Below, piece after piece: positions 7,820-16,606 of a stretch of 64,000 nucleotides of DNA (within the stretch, counting starts at the first letter, position 1; every line of letters starts with the position of its first letter). Source of the DNA: a virus; the IMG/VR virus record IMGVR_UViG_3300020202_000070, positions 1 through 64,000 of that record; one strand, 5' to 3'. The translations under genes and the position numbers were made by a program. Under the pieces are notes generated by a model that had not been told where the DNA came from, searched no databases, and saw only the letters and a list, made by a program, of their open reading frames with translations.

Positions 7820-9154
7820 TTACGCCTTCGAGCGGACCACGCGGCGGGGATCCTTCCACGCCGGCACGCCGCGCTCGTCGGCCTTCGTGTACATCACGAC
7901 GCCGCGGTCGATCAGATCGACCTGGTTCGGGGCGGCCGACTGCGTCCGCAGCGGCCAGTTCTGCACGTACACGTGGGTCTTGGGGCCGCTCTCGAACATG
8001 AACCACAGCTTGCCGGAGGCGTCGGCCGACAGGTTGAGGCCGTCGGCCGCCCGTGCCCGCTGGTAGACGAGCGGGCTCTCCATCACCGTGAACTTGCCCT
8101 TGTACGCCGGGTCGGCGATGTTGATCTGGTGCGCGCTCGACGTCGCGTCGCGGAACTGGTAGCCCTGCGCCGTCGGCCCCAGGATCGTCATGGCCGTCCG
8201 CGTCTTCTCGCGGTTGACCAGGATGCAGTTGGGGTTGATGAGGATGCGCGTCCCGGTGTCCGGGTCGGTCATGTCGCGGAACTTGATGAGCACGTTCTCG
8301 ACGTCGTCCTCGTGCAACAGCTCGTTGCCGGAGGTGATGTCGTTGTCGTAGTAGCCGGCGGCGATGTACGTGTTGTAGCTCGTGCCCTTGTAGTTGTAGC
8401 TGTTGGTGACGCCGATGAACGAGTCGATGATCCGCAGCTCCTTGCGGTAGCCGAGCCACTCGCCGACGCCGGCGGCGCCGGCGTGTTCGGCGAGCTGTCC
8501 GCCGGTGAGGTCGAGGAAGAGCGCCTCCTGCGTGATCTCGCAGGACAGGCTGTGCTCGACCGTCCGCGGCTGGGTGATCCACCGCTCGCCGACCTGGACG
8601 CGCTTGGTCGGCATGCCCGGCTGCCGCTCCTCGGCCCCGTCGCCGATGCGCGACACGCCGATCGTCTTGCGGCCCTCGAACTGCTTCGACGGCTCGACCG
8701 GCGCGAGCTTCTCGCCGATGAACTCCGGGTTCTGGTACGCTTCGAGGATCGCGACTTCCAGGAGGCCGCTGCCCACCGCGGTGAACGCGTTGATGTTCGC
8801 GAACGCCGAGGCCATGACGGCGCCGGCGCCGTTGTCCTCGAGCAGCGACCGCTCCCAGCCGAGGTCGGCCTCGAGGAGCGGGCGCAGCGTGCCGAAGGCC
8901 CGGAGCTGGCGGACGGTGAGGTCGCCGTCGTCGCCGCAGAGCGCCTCCATCAGGCCGCGCACGCTGATCTCGTCGGGCCGCAGCCGCGGCTGGCCCGGCG
9001 CCGGGTCGCGCAGCTCGCGGTTGCCGCCGCGGCCGTAGTGGTAGCGGCCGGCGGGGTCGGTCAGCCCCAGGAGGTGCGTGATCCGCCGGCCGAACGAGCG
9101 GGCGTCGCCGCCGTGGCTCTCGAGCAGGTTGCGGAAGCCGGTCTTCGTAATCAC
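7820..9154 (-). CDS. major capsid protein
   Basis: A 444-residue protein. The first 110 residues are charged and helical, like a capsid N-terminal arm or delta domain. The rest has the alternating beta/helix pattern, large C-terminal P-like domain and closing strand (DLIDRGVVMYTK) seen in HK97-fold phage capsids. It lies in the expected place after the prohead protease and decoration/fibre genes. The fold assignment is by size, order and pattern, not by a diagnostic motif. Confidence 0.7.
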   Translation of the reverse strand: MITKTGFRNLLESHGGDARSFGRRITHLLGLTDPAGRYHYGRGGNRELRDPAPGQPRLRPDEISVRGLMEALCGDDGDLTVRQLRAFGTLRPLLEADLGWERSLLEDNGAGAVMASAFANINAFTAVGSGLLEVAILEAYQNPEFIGEKLAPVEPSKQFEGRKTIGVSRIGDGAEERQPGMPTKRVQVGERWITQPRTVEHSLSCEITQEALFLDLTGGQLAEHAGAAGVGEWLGYRKELRIIDSFIGVTNSYNYKGTSYNTYIAAGYYDNDITSGNELLHEDDVENVLIKFRDMTDPDTGTRILINPNCILVNREKTRTAMTILGPTAQGYQFRDATSSAHQINIADPAYKGKFTVMESPLVYQRARAADGLNLSADASGKLWFMFESGPKTHVYVQNWPLRTQSAAPNQVDLIDRGVVMYTKADERGVPAWKDPRRVVRSKA

Positions 9155-9366
9155 GGTACGCTCTCCGTGGGCGGTTCGGTCGGTCCCTGCTCGTCCTCGC
9201 CGGCGCCGGCCTGGTCCTTCGCGGCCAGCGCGGCGGTCACGATCTTGTTCTGCGCCTCCAGCTCCTCGACCCGGCGGCGGGCGCGGTCGAGTTCAAGCCG
9301 GAGCTGGCGGATCTCCACCGCCTGCTCGCCGATCTGCATCACCAGCACGTGCGGGGTCACGTTCAC
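9151..9366 (-). CDS. small coiled-coil protein before capsid
   Basis: A 71-residue protein with one long coiled coil (residues 12-45, IRQLRLELDRARRRVEEL) and an acidic tail. It overlaps the capsid start by 4 bases (ATGA) and the previous gene by 74 bases. Such proteins can act as scaffolding helpers; this is inference. Confidence 0.5.
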   Translation of the reverse strand: MNVTPHVLVMQIGEQAVEIRQLRLELDRARRRVEELEAQNKIVTAALAAKDQAGAGEDEQGPTEPPTESVP

Positions 9367-9538
9367 GTTCGGCCCTTTCCCGCTGGCGGGCGACGACCGC
9401 GGCCAGCTTCCCCAGGTACTCCTCGACCAGTGCCGCCTGCTCGGCGGTCATGGGCGGGGCGGTCGCGTCGGCGTCGTGGGCGATCACCATGCCCGCCAGC
9501 CCGCCCAGCCCGTTGACCAGCCACCGCCACGCGTTCAT
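9293..9538 (-). CDS. small hypothetical protein with hydrophobic N-terminus
   Basis: An 81-residue protein starting 5 bases after the stop of the fibre/decoration gene. N-terminal residues 4-20 are hydrophobic, the middle helical and charged. Its 3' 74 bases overlap the next gene in another frame. Function unknown. Confidence 0.45.
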   Translation of the reverse strand: MNAWRWLVNGLGGLAGMVIAHDADATAPPMTAEQAALVEEYLGKLAAVVARQRERAERERDPARAGDADRRAGGGDPPAPA

Positions 9539-9542
9539 GGCG

Positions 9543-10700
9543 TTAGCCCACCAGGCCGAGGGCCTGGAGGTCGTCGATCACCGCGTTGAGCGCCTGCTTG
9601 ATGTCCGTCACTTCCGCCAGGAACTCCTGGAAGTTGTTCATGATCGCGCCGGACACGTCGCCGCCCATCGTGTTGCCGACCGTTTCGAGCGCGCCGTTGG
9701 CCGTGCCGCCGAGCGTGCCGACCGTGATGATCGCCGCGAGCGTCTTGTCCGCCGTCGAGTACGTCTGCGTGTACGCGGACGGCTGGACCACCGGCGTGGC
9801 GTTGAAGAAGCCGAGCTTCTGTGAGGTCGCCGTGCCGATCTTCGTGCCGGTCGTCGCGTTGACCGCGATGTTGAACGCGTCCTTGAGCGTGAGCAACCCG
9901 GCGGCCAGCGTCATCTCGGTCGCGCCGTCGAGCTGGAACAAGAGGCCGCCGGAGGCGACGTTGATCTTGGCGTTGGTCGCGTCGTGGTTGCCGATCTCCA
10001 TGTAGTCGGTGGCCGGCGTCGTGTTCGAGTGGATGGCGACGGTCGGGTGCGTCTTGGCGGCGACGTTCCAGTCGGTCGCCTTCGCGCCCACGTCGGTGAC
10101 GTGCAGGGTCTGGTTCGTGTCACCGAGCGCGAGCACCGAGCTGTGGTTGTCGGCGTCGGCGGTGGACCAGAGGAGCTGGAAGTCCGACGAGTCGCCCATC
10201 GCGAAGGCGTCGTCGTCGCCGTAGCTGCCGGCCAGGATGGCGCGGACCGCCTGCGGCGTGTACCGCGAGATCAGGCGCACCCACACGCTCGTGATCGACG
10301 TGCCGGCCTCGACGCAGTAGCCGATGGCGAGACTGGGGTCGGTGACCTTCTCGACCTGCTGGTTTTCCAGGCCGTCGCCGCCGGAGTTCTCGCTGGCGCC
10401 CACGAGGTCGCCGACCGCCCAGGTGGTCGAGGGGCAGGTGACCTTCACGACGGCGTCGGTGCGGACGGTGCGGGTGGCCGTGCCGGTCTCGGTCGAGAGC
10501 CGCTGGTCGGCCGCGAGGCCGAGGAACAGGCTCGCGAAGAGCGCCTGGTTGAGGGCCTCGGTGCCCTGGTCGGCCTGCGCGCTGGCTTTGGCGGCGACGC
10601 CGGAGTTGTTGTAAAGCAGGTCGTTGGCCGCGATCGCCGTGGCGCTCGGGAAGGTGAACTTGATCGTCTTGTCATCGACCTTGAACGCCTCGACGGTCAT
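9543..10700 (-). CDS. head decoration/fibre protein
   Basis: A 385-residue protein. Residues 1-160 resemble phage capsid decoration proteins (long runs of Ala/Thr/Val and SLAIGYCVEAG). Residues 230-320 are beta-helical fibre-like repeats (TGTKIGTATSQKLGFFNATP), and the last 40 residues form an amphipathic helix. It sits between protease/scaffold and capsid, where decoration and head-fibre proteins are usual. Confidence 0.6.
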   Translation of the reverse strand: MTVEAFKVDDKTIKFTFPSATAIAANDLLYNNSGVAAKASAQADQGTEALNQALFASLFLGLAADQRLSTETGTATRTVRTDAVVKVTCPSTTWAVGDLVGASENSGGDGLENQQVEKVTDPSLAIGYCVEAGTSITSVWVRLISRYTPQAVRAILAGSYGDDDAFAMGDSSDFQLLWSTADADNHSSVLALGDTNQTLHVTDVGAKATDWNVAAKTHPTVAIHSNTTPATDYMEIGNHDATNAKINVASGGLLFQLDGATEMTLAAGLLTLKDAFNIAVNATTGTKIGTATSQKLGFFNATPVVQPSAYTQTYSTADKTLAAIITVGTLGGTANGALETVGNTMGGDVSGAIMNNFQEFLAEVTDIKQALNAVIDDLQALGLVG

Positions 10701-10763
10701 GGCTCAGCTCCTCGGCCGGCGGGTTCGGGTGTGGGGCGGCCGCACGCGGCGGGCGCGCGGGGT

Positions 10764-12056
10764 TCAACCGTTGCGCAGGGTCGCCAGGTCGCTCTCGACG
10801 GCGGCCTTGCGGTCGGCCTCGCTCTCGAGCGTGTCGCGCGGCCTGTCCTTCTTCGGATCCTTCGGCGCGTTGACCGTGCCGGGCGCCGCGGAGCGAGCCG
10901 GCTTGGGTCCGCCCGGCTTGGCCGGGTTGCCGGCGTCCTTCGGCTTGAAGCTCTCGGCCAGTTCCCTCTGCCGCTTGTCGCCCCTGACGCCGGCGACGGC
11001 CTCGACCTGGAGCGTGGTCGGCACGAAGCCGAGCGACTCGCACAGCTCGCGGGCCTTCTTCTCGGCCTTGAACTGCTTCAGCTCCTCGCTCTCCATCGCG
11101 TCCTTGTCCTTCTTGTCGTCGCCGTCCTCGCTCTCGGAGGCGTCCTTCGCGGGCGGCTCTTCGGGCTCGTCGGAGCCGGTGAGCTTCTTGTGGGCCTTCA
11201 GGTACTCGGTCACCTGCTTGCCCACTTCCTTCTCGTCCATGTCGCCGGACACGTACTTGTCGAACAGCTTGTCGATGGCCGCCTTGAAGCCGGCCCACAG
11301 CGCGTCGTGCTCGTCGCCGTCGTCGGCCGGCGCATCGACCGGCGCGTCCATGAGCGGGGCCATGCCGTCGTCTTCGAGCAGGCGGTCGGCCCACAACTGG
11401 CGCGGCTTCGACCAGTCGCCGTAGCGCGCCTCCAGGAGTTCGCGGAGATTGGTCGTCTTCGGGGCGGGCATCTCGCTCTCCCAGAGGGTGCGGTTCGTTG
11501 CCGGCTTGTCCACGAGGTCCACGGACCTCACCGTCGCCAGTTCTTCAATTACCAGACGCTTGTTCGCCCGGTCGAATCGCTCGCGCTTCGCCGCAGCGTT
11601 GTGCGACAGGCCGTAGACGCCGAGGCCCTTCTTCACGTCCTCGACCACGCGCGGGGCCATCGGGTGCGAGGTCAGGTAGTGCAGGTCGGCCCACACCGCC
11701 GGCTCGCCGTTCTCGTCGTCCTCCAGGAGCACGTTGCGCAGCACGCCGAACGTGTCCTCGACCGGCCGCTCCTTGCCCGGCTGCGACCGGTCCGCCGGGT
11801 GGTTGCACTTGACCTTCTTGCCCTCGTACTCGCCGATCGCCTGCCGCATGCACGGCAGGTAGTCCGTGCCGTTCTCGGCTTCCGTCAGGCCGTGGTTGTT
11901 GCGGCTGAACCGGCCGAGCACCTTCACACGGAAGATGATGCCGGCCTCTTCGTCGATCTCCAGCGGCGAGGTGTGGACGCCCGCACCGAACGCGACGGCC
12001 TCGAAGAGGGCGCGCTGGTGTTTGGTGGGCGGTTTGGTCTTGGTCCGCGAAGGCAT
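10764..12056 (-). CDS. prohead protease with C-terminal scaffold domain
   Basis: A 430-residue protein from ATG 12056. Residues 10-180 match the phage capsid maturation protease type, with a conserved-looking stretch GLGVYGLSHNAAAKRE and the closing EELATVRSVDLVDKPA typical of these serine proteases. The C-terminal 230 residues are highly charged (Asp/Glu/Lys) helix, like a fused scaffold removed during maturation. The gene lies upstream of capsid genes. I cannot name the catalytic residues with certainty. Confidence 0.7.
   Translation of the reverse strand: MPSRTKTKPPTKHQRALFEAVAFGAGVHTSPLEIDEEAGIIFRVKVLGRFSRNNHGLTEAENGTDYLPCMRQAIGEYEGKKVKCNHPADRSQPGKERPVEDTFGVLRNVLLEDDENGEPAVWADLHYLTSHPMAPRVVEDVKKGLGVYGLSHNAAAKRERFDRANKRLVIEELATVRSVDLVDKPATNRTLWESEMPAPKTTNLRELLEARYGDWSKPRQLWADRLLEDDGMAPLMDAPVDAPADDGDEHDALWAGFKAAIDKLFDKYVSGDMDEKEVGKQVTEYLKAHKKLTGSDEPEEPPAKDASESEDGDDKKDKDAMESEELKQFKAEKKARELCESLGFVPTTLQVEAVAGVRGDKRQRELAESFKPKDAGNPAKPGGPKPARSAAPGTVNAPKDPKKDRPRDTLESEADRKAAVESDLATLRNG
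11970..11987. repeat. dispersed 18-bp palindrome copy
   Basis: GGTGTGGACGCCCGCACC, translated in the protease gene as GAGVHT. Confidence 0.7.
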
Positions 12057-12070
12057 GGTGCGATAATGGG

Positions 12071-12098
12071 CCGGCGCACGAGGCCGGATCAAATCGCG
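12071..12098. repeat. 28-bp direct repeat, copy 1
   Basis: Starts CCGGCGCACGAGG and ends CAAATCGCG. An identical copy lies at 12322-12349. The pair brackets a small membrane-protein gene. Confidence 0.8.
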
Positions 12099-12134
12099 AG
12101 GGGCCGCGAACGAATACCGCGGCGGAGGTGGTCC

Positions 12135-12281
12135 ATGATGACCGCGCTTGAGGTGTTACGGTTTCTGGCCCTCTGCGCCGTGGTGGTGTTCCTCTTGCTG
12201 TCACGCCGGGCGGCGAACCGCGCGGAGCGGATCAGGCACGAGTGGGAAGAGTCGCGGCGAAAGTACGGGAGGCGGCCATGA
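12135..12281 (+). CDS. small single-span membrane protein
   Basis: A 48-residue protein behind GGAGG (12124-12128). Residues 9-21 (FLALCAVVVFLLL) form one membrane span, followed by a strongly basic tail. It is the first gene of a rightward cluster that interrupts the leftward late block. Holin-like size, but no lysis partner is adjacent. Confidence 0.6.
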   Translation: MMTALEVLRFLALCAVVVFLLLSRRAANRAERIRHEWEESRRKYGRRP

Positions 12282-12364
12282 CGCCGGAAGAGCGGGCGCG
12301 GTCGGTGGCGGAATTCGCCGTCCGGCGCACGAGGCCGGATCAAATCGCGGGAGGTGCGGGGTGA
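12278..12364 (+). CDS. 28-residue mini-gene
   Basis: A short frame starting ATG 12278 in a 4-base overlap with the preceding stop and ending in a GTGA overlap with the next start at 12361. It encodes MTPEERARSVAEFAVRR and contains the second 28-bp direct repeat. It may be a real peptide or just a coupling frame. Confidence 0.35.
   Translation: MTPEERARSVAEFAVRRTRPDQIAGGAG
12322..12349. repeat. 28-bp direct repeat, copy 2
   Basis: Identical to 12071-12098, 251 bp away; here it lies inside the mini-gene and adds the segment RRTRPDQIA to it. Confidence 0.8.
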
Positions 12365-12630
12365 CCGAGAAGCAGATCGCGGAAGTGGCGCGCGCCGTCG
12401 CGAAGACGCTCCTCCCGCACCCGAGTACCGCGGACCAGGAAGTGGTCGCCGCGGCCGTCCGCGAGGCCGTGGCCGCCGAGCGGGAGCGGTGCGCGAGACT
12501 CGTGGAGGGCTGCCGGGGCGAAGTGGACGAAGACGGCGGCGCCGTGTCCGATCAGTTCGGCCACTGGGAGGGGGAGTGGTTCATCCCCGACACCGACGCG
12601 ATCGCCGCCGCCATCCGCGAGGGCAACTGA
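12361..12630 (+). CDS. hypothetical protein
   Basis: An 89-residue protein from GTG 12361 (GTGA overlap). Helical first half with AAAVREAVAAERERCARLVE, a pattern seen in many small phage proteins, then an acidic C-terminal part ending in IAAAIREGN. Function unknown. Confidence 0.55.
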   Translation: MTEKQIAEVARAVAKTLLPHPSTADQEVVAAAVREAVAAERERCARLVEGCRGEVDEDGGAVSDQFGHWEGEWFIPDTDAIAAAIREGN

Positions 12631-12631
12631 C

Positions 12632-13843
12632 GTGAGCGACGAAGCCGCCCTGCTGGCCGCCATTCTCGCGTTCCCCGACGAGGACACGCCGCGGCTGATC
12701 TACGCCGACTGGCTGCAGGAGCACGGCCAAGAGGAGCGGGCGGAGTTCGTCCGCGTGCAGTGCGAGCTGGCGAAACTGCCGGAGCCGGAAGAAGTCACCA
12801 TCTTCCGCGCCGACGGTGGGCCGGTGTGCAAGGCGTGTATGCGCGTCCGCGGCGGAAGCGGGTTGTGTCGCTATCACGAACTCGGCCGCCGCGAGCGGGA
12901 GTTGCTCCGCGATTGGACTCGCGCGCTGTTGGAGCCCCGGCCCCCGGGCATGTACAGCTTCATGGGCGACGGCAGTTTGGGCTGGGGCACTCCCAGCGGC
13001 GACATCCCGGTCGAGTTCCGCCGCGGCTTCGTGGAGTCGCTCACCTGTACCGCCGCCGACTGGTTCACGCACGGCGACACGATCCGCGAGCGGCACCCGG
13101 TCACGCGCATCACGCTGACGACGCGACCGCGACTCTTGGAAGACGCGGACGGTGCCCTGCTACTCGGCGACCTGCGCTCCCTGTGGATCGCCTGGACGGA
13201 AGTGGCGAAGCACCACAGCGACGACGACCCGATGCCCGACCGCTGGCTGCTGGCGTTCCTGCGCTGCCGCTGGCCGGGGGCCGAGTTCGAGGTGCCAGAG
13301 CGAGTCGCCGGCGTCGATCCCGCCAGCTCGGAGGGCGACTTCACCGCCATGTACGAAGCCGGCGCGGCCGCCGCGATGCAGCAGGAGCAGGCGGTGATGG
13401 ACGCGTTCCTCGGCGCCGACGCGCCCGGCAAGGGCTTGCCCGTTGCCGGCTGGCTGATGGAGCCGGTGGCCGTCGGCAACCTCCGCGGCATGCGAATGAG
13501 CGTCACGGTTCCAGGACCGGCGGTTACGCACGCGGAAGGCTCGCGGTTCGGCCCGGTGCGGGGCGTGACGATCACCGGCGCGGAGCACCGCTGCCGCGCG
13601 AGGCTGACGGAGGTGGTCGAACTGCTGGGGTTGACCACGTACCGCGCGATCTCGGAAGGAGTGGTGGAGGCGATCCCAGCGACGAACCAGGCCGAGTTCA
13701 ACGCGATGGTGGGCGGCATCCTGGAGCACATGATCACGCAGGACGGGCTGCTGCCGGGGCCGGACGACGAGGAGGATGAGGACGGGGACGACGAAGAGGG
13801 CGACGGCACCGGCGGCGCCGACGAGCACCTCAGCTACCCGTAG
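12632..13843 (+). CDS. TIGR02996 domain protein
   Basis: A 403-residue protein from GTG 12632, one base after the previous stop. Residues 4-45 are a textbook TIGR02996 domain (EDTPRLIYADWLQEHGQ). A small cysteine cluster (CKACMRV, then GLCRYH) follows at about residues 67-82. A middle region resembles the Gemmata type 'GFVESLTC' companion, and the tail is very acidic. It runs head-on into the MuF gene with a 14-base overlap. Rightward cargo within a leftward operon. Confidence 0.7.
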   Translation: MSDEAALLAAILAFPDEDTPRLIYADWLQEHGQEERAEFVRVQCELAKLPEPEEVTIFRADGGPVCKACMRVRGGSGLCRYHELGRRERELLRDWTRALLEPRPPGMYSFMGDGSLGWGTPSGDIPVEFRRGFVESLTCTAADWFTHGDTIRERHPVTRITLTTRPRLLEDADGALLLGDLRSLWIAWTEVAKHHSDDDPMPDRWLLAFLRCRWPGAEFEVPERVAGVDPASSEGDFTAMYEAGAAAAMQQEQAVMDAFLGADAPGKGLPVAGWLMEPVAVGNLRGMRMSVTVPGPAVTHAEGSRFGPVRGVTITGAEHRCRARLTEVVELLGLTTYRAISEGVVEAIPATNQAEFNAMVGGILEHMITQDGLLPGPDDEEDEDGDDEEGDGTGGADEHLSYP

Positions 13844-14672
13844 CCAGGATCGGTTCGAGCCAGCAGCGGCACGAGAAAGCCCAACTGCCATCCGCCTCCC
13901 GCGGCGGGTGCGGGCATTCGCTCAACCCCTTCTGCCCCGGCCCCGGCTTGCAAAAGAACTGCTGGCCGTCGCGCTTGCGGTGCTCCGGCCGCGTCCGGCT
14001 GTCGAGCACCGCCCGCACCGTGTAGCCGAGGATGAGGTCGCCCTCGATCCGCGCGTACACCTCGCGCTCGGCCTGGTGCGCGACGTACAGCCCGGCGGTG
14101 CGGGCCACGCGCCGCGCGGTCGTCTGGACGTCCTGCACGAGCGGCCGGATCGCCACGGCGATCTTCTGCACGCTCAAGCCCTGCTGTACGCCGCTGGCAA
14201 TTTGCGCCGCGAGCGAGTCGGGGGCGGCCAGTGCCGTCAGCGCCTGGAACGCCCCCCACCACCCGCTGCCGTACACGACGCGCGCCACCGCCTGCTCGTC
14301 GAGCGGCGGCAGCAGCATCCCCACGAGCAGGTCGGTTTCCGCGGCCACGTCTTCCAGGAGGCCGCGCCGGCGGAGCAGCTTCAGCCGCGCCGCCCGCGGC
14401 AGGGTCGCGGCGAGCTTCTCGGCACCCCACTTCGCGGCGTCGCGGTGGGCTTTGGTGAGGTCGGCGGCGACGTCGTGGGCGACGGCCGGCAGGAGCCGCA
14501 GGACGCGGCCGGCGCGGGCGTAAACGTGCAGCCAGGGGCCGCCATCACGGATGACGCGCAGGAGCTGGAGCCACACGCGGCGAACGCCCAGCTCGGCCTG
14601 ATTGGCGGTCTGATCGGCGCGGGCGAGCAGCTTCGCCTGGTGCTCCTCGACGGCCGGCAGCGTGCGGGGCAT
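13830..14672 (-). CDS. MuF/SPP1 gp7-like minor head protein
   Basis: A 280-residue protein from ATG 14672. The C-terminal 120 residues carry the hallmarks of the phage Mu F domain: RTAGLYVAHQAEREVYAR, then VRAVLDSRTRPEHRKRDGQ, then a Cys/His-containing end (CPHPP ... FSCRCWLEPI). These proteins sit inside the head near the portal and help assembly. The N-terminal 150 residues are helical. Context between portal and protease agrees. Confidence 0.8.
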   Translation of the reverse strand: MPRTLPAVEEHQAKLLARADQTANQAELGVRRVWLQLLRVIRDGGPWLHVYARAGRVLRLLPAVAHDVAADLTKAHRDAAKWGAEKLAATLPRAARLKLLRRRGLLEDVAAETDLLVGMLLPPLDEQAVARVVYGSGWWGAFQALTALAAPDSLAAQIASGVQQGLSVQKIAVAIRPLVQDVQTTARRVARTAGLYVAHQAEREVYARIEGDLILGYTVRAVLDSRTRPEHRKRDGQQFFCKPGPGQKGLSECPHPPREADGSWAFSCRCWLEPILATGS

Positions 14673-14674
14673 CG

Positions 14675-14878
14675 TCACTCCGCCTTCGGTGCGGGCGTCT
14701 GCACCGGCTCCCCGCCCAGCTCGCACGTCTGCCGCGGCCGGTCGCCGCTCGCGCGCAGGTGGCCGCAGTAGCGGGGGCGGGCGTCGTGCGGCAGGGTGAA
14801 CGTGGCGACGCGAGCCTTGCACGCCGGGCAGGCGACGACGGGCGGCAGCGTGTTCGGCGGGCCGTCGGGCGTGACCAC
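14675..14878 (-). CDS. small zinc-finger protein
   Basis: A 67-residue protein with VACPACKARV and further Cys/His residues (RYCGH, QTCEL), probably one zinc site. It ends 2 bases before the MuF start. A copy of the 18-bp palindrome encodes VQTPAP near its end. Confidence 0.5.
   Translation of the reverse strand: MVTPDGPPNTLPPVVACPACKARVATFTLPHDARPRYCGHLRASGDRPRQTCELGGEPVQTPAPKAE
14688..14705. repeat. dispersed 18-bp palindrome copy
   Basis: GGTGCGGGCGTCTGCACC near the 3' end of the small zinc-finger gene. Confidence 0.7.
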
Positions 14879-14887
14879 GGGTTGCTC

Positions 14888-15478
14888 CTAGCAGCTCGTC
14901 AGCACGCCGTCCCGCAGCCAGCCGTGAAAGCCGTCGGGCGCGCTGATGAAGATCGACGGGTTCGCGGCCACGTTCGGCGGCTCACCGGTGCGGGTCCAGC
15001 CGGGGCCGTTGGTGCTCGGCCCGTCCACCATCCAGTCGGCCACGCCAGAACCATCGGGCCTTGCCGGGCAGCGGACGACGAGGCAGCGACCGTCCGGCCC
15101 CTTCGTGTGCGGCATCCAGTCGGCGAACCACATCGCGCCTGCGGGCGCCGCCGGTAGGGCTAGGTCGCCGTTCGTGTGGATCGTGAACGGCTTGCCCGCG
15201 TCATCCACGTAGACTGTCAGCGGGAACACTTGCCACTGGTCCTCGTCGCGGAAGACGTACCCGCACCCGCACTGCTTCGGCCACCGCGGGTCGTCGTGCG
15301 GCGGCGCCGGTCGCTCGCCGTCGGCCGGCCCGTCTTCGATCCGAACGCGGGCGCAGTGGTAGCCCATCGGGCCGGAGCACTTCGCGTCGGGGCTGTGGTC
15401 GCCGCTGGACCGGTATCGCCGTAGATACCGGGCCTCGGTGTCCGTCGGCTTCAGCAGAAAGCACTTGATCGGTTGCAT
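14888..15478 (-). CDS. conserved phage hypothetical protein
   Basis: A 196-residue protein from ATG 15478, which shares its A with the stop of the upstream gene (TGATG). It begins MQPIKCFLLKPTDTEARYLR and has an internal cysteine pair (QCGCGYVFRDEDQW) and Trp-rich beta segments. I recognise the style as a small phage protein but not a function. Confidence 0.55.
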   Translation of the reverse strand: MQPIKCFLLKPTDTEARYLRRYRSSGDHSPDAKCSGPMGYHCARVRIEDGPADGERPAPPHDDPRWPKQCGCGYVFRDEDQWQVFPLTVYVDDAGKPFTIHTNGDLALPAAPAGAMWFADWMPHTKGPDGRCLVVRCPARPDGSGVADWMVDGPSTNGPGWTRTGEPPNVAANPSIFISAPDGFHGWLRDGVLTSC

Positions 15479-15735
15479 CAGCACTCCTTCCACACGCCAC
15501 GGTGCAGGTGCCCGTGCCAGCTCAGCCCGCCACCGCCCGTGAGGATCGACGGCGCGGCGGTAATCGTCCCGTCCGCGTGCACGTGGATCGCGTGCTGTTG
15601 CAGGCACGCGAGCAGCCCGTTGGGCGTGACGCCGTACCAGCGACCGGCCGCGTCCTGCCAGTAGTCGCCGGGTCCGTACGGGCATTGCCCTTCGGCCCAC
15701 GAGTCGGGTGGCGTCGGAATGCGTCTACCTTTCAT
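15478..15735 (-). CDS. small hypothetical protein
   Basis: An 85-residue protein from ATG 15735, coupled to the next gene by TGATG. Aromatic and glycine-rich with no motif. Confidence 0.5.
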   Translation of the reverse strand: MKGRRIPTPPDSWAEGQCPYGPGDYWQDAAGRWYGVTPNGLLACLQQHAIHVHADGTITAAPSILTGGGGLSWHGHLHRGVWKEC

Positions 15736-15742
15736 GGCTGGC

Positions 15743-16141
15743 TCACCCCGTCGTCGCCGGTTCGGGCTCGGGGGACGGCAGCAGCGCCGCGCACAAGCGC
15801 GCCACCTCCGCCTCCATCCGCCCGCGGTCGCCGGACGCCGCCGCGGCCTCGTCGGGGACGAAGTCGGCGCGGACGAACCGGGCCTGCCCGCGACAAGAGA
15901 CTTGGAAACGGGGCTCGCCGTCGAGGTCATTGACCACGACGTTCGGCGGCCAGTTCTCCAGCCAGGCGGGCTCGTACCCCGCCGGCGCCGGCCCGAGTGC
16001 CGCCACCCGCTCGGCGATGAACTCTTCGAGGAGCAGGAGCGACTCCTTGACCTCCCGCTCGGTGCCGCAGCGGTACTCGCGGTGCTCGGTGGGCACCGCG
16101 TCGCCGTGGGTCAGGTATCTCGTCTTGATCGTCCGCGCCAT
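15743..16141 (-). CDS. hypothetical protein
   Basis: A 132-residue protein; ATG 16141 is preferred over 16156 because GAGG lies 7 bases before it. Mixed alpha/beta with a helix ESLLLLEEFIAERVAALG and no assigned motif. Confidence 0.5.
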   Translation of the reverse strand: MARTIKTRYLTHGDAVPTEHREYRCGTEREVKESLLLLEEFIAERVAALGPAPAGYEPAWLENWPPNVVVNDLDGEPRFQVSCRGQARFVRADFVPDEAAAASGDRGRMEAEVARLCAALLPSPEPEPATTG

Positions 16142-16160
16142 TTCGTCGCCTCGCATCGGA

Positions 16161-16370
16161 TTACGCTTTCGCCTTCGGCTTCACTTCCGCTTTCAGCCGC
16201 GCCGCCTCGCCCTCGGCCAGCCCGCCCCACAGGTCCGCGAACTCGTCGTCGCTCTGGGCCGGCGGCCGGCCGGCGCGGAGGTTGTTGCAGCTCCACTCGT
16301 AGCGCCCGGTCTCGCGGTCCCAGGCGAGGTCGAGCGGGCGGCCGCAGCGGACGCAGATCGGGCGACGCAC
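16161..16370 (-). CDS. small zinc-ribbon protein
   Basis: A 69-residue protein from GTG 16370 (GAGGAG upstream). It starts with a zinc ribbon, ICVRCGRPLDL then YEWSCNN, and ends with a Lys-rich helix. Several neighbouring genes also have zinc ribbons. Confidence 0.5.
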   Translation of the reverse strand: MRRPICVRCGRPLDLAWDRETGRYEWSCNNLRAGRPPAQSDDEFADLWGGLAEGEAARLKAEVKPKAKA

Positions 16371-16393
16371 GGGCTCACTCCTCGGCCGCGGCG

Positions 16394-16603
16394 TCAGGGC
16401 CGCGGTGCCCACACCTGAATCTCGCTGCCGGCGTTCGCGTCGCGACAGGCGAGCGCCGACGTCTCCGAGGCGAACACGTCCACGATCCGCACGCCGCCCT
16501 CGGCGCTCACCTGCACGTACACGACGTACACCCACGGCGGCGCCGGCTGCACGGGGCCGGGCGGCTGCGGGTCGGGCATGACGGGCGTCGGGTCCGGGCT
16601 CAC
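16394..16603 (-). CDS. small hypothetical protein
   Basis: A 69-residue protein with a Pro-rich N-terminus and a beta segment VYVVYVQVSAEGGVRIV. GTG 16603 follows GAGGAG; ATG 16579 is an alternative start. Function unknown. Confidence 0.45.
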   Translation of the reverse strand: MSPDPTPVMPDPQPPGPVQPAPPWVYVVYVQVSAEGGVRIVDVFASETSALACRDANAGSEIQVWAPRP

Positions 16604-16606
16604 GGG

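Noticed and set aside
9984-12281. A long plus-strand frame of 765 codons
   Set aside because: Shadow of the decoration and protease genes; only the last 48 codons, from ATG 12135 with a GGAGG site, are supported.
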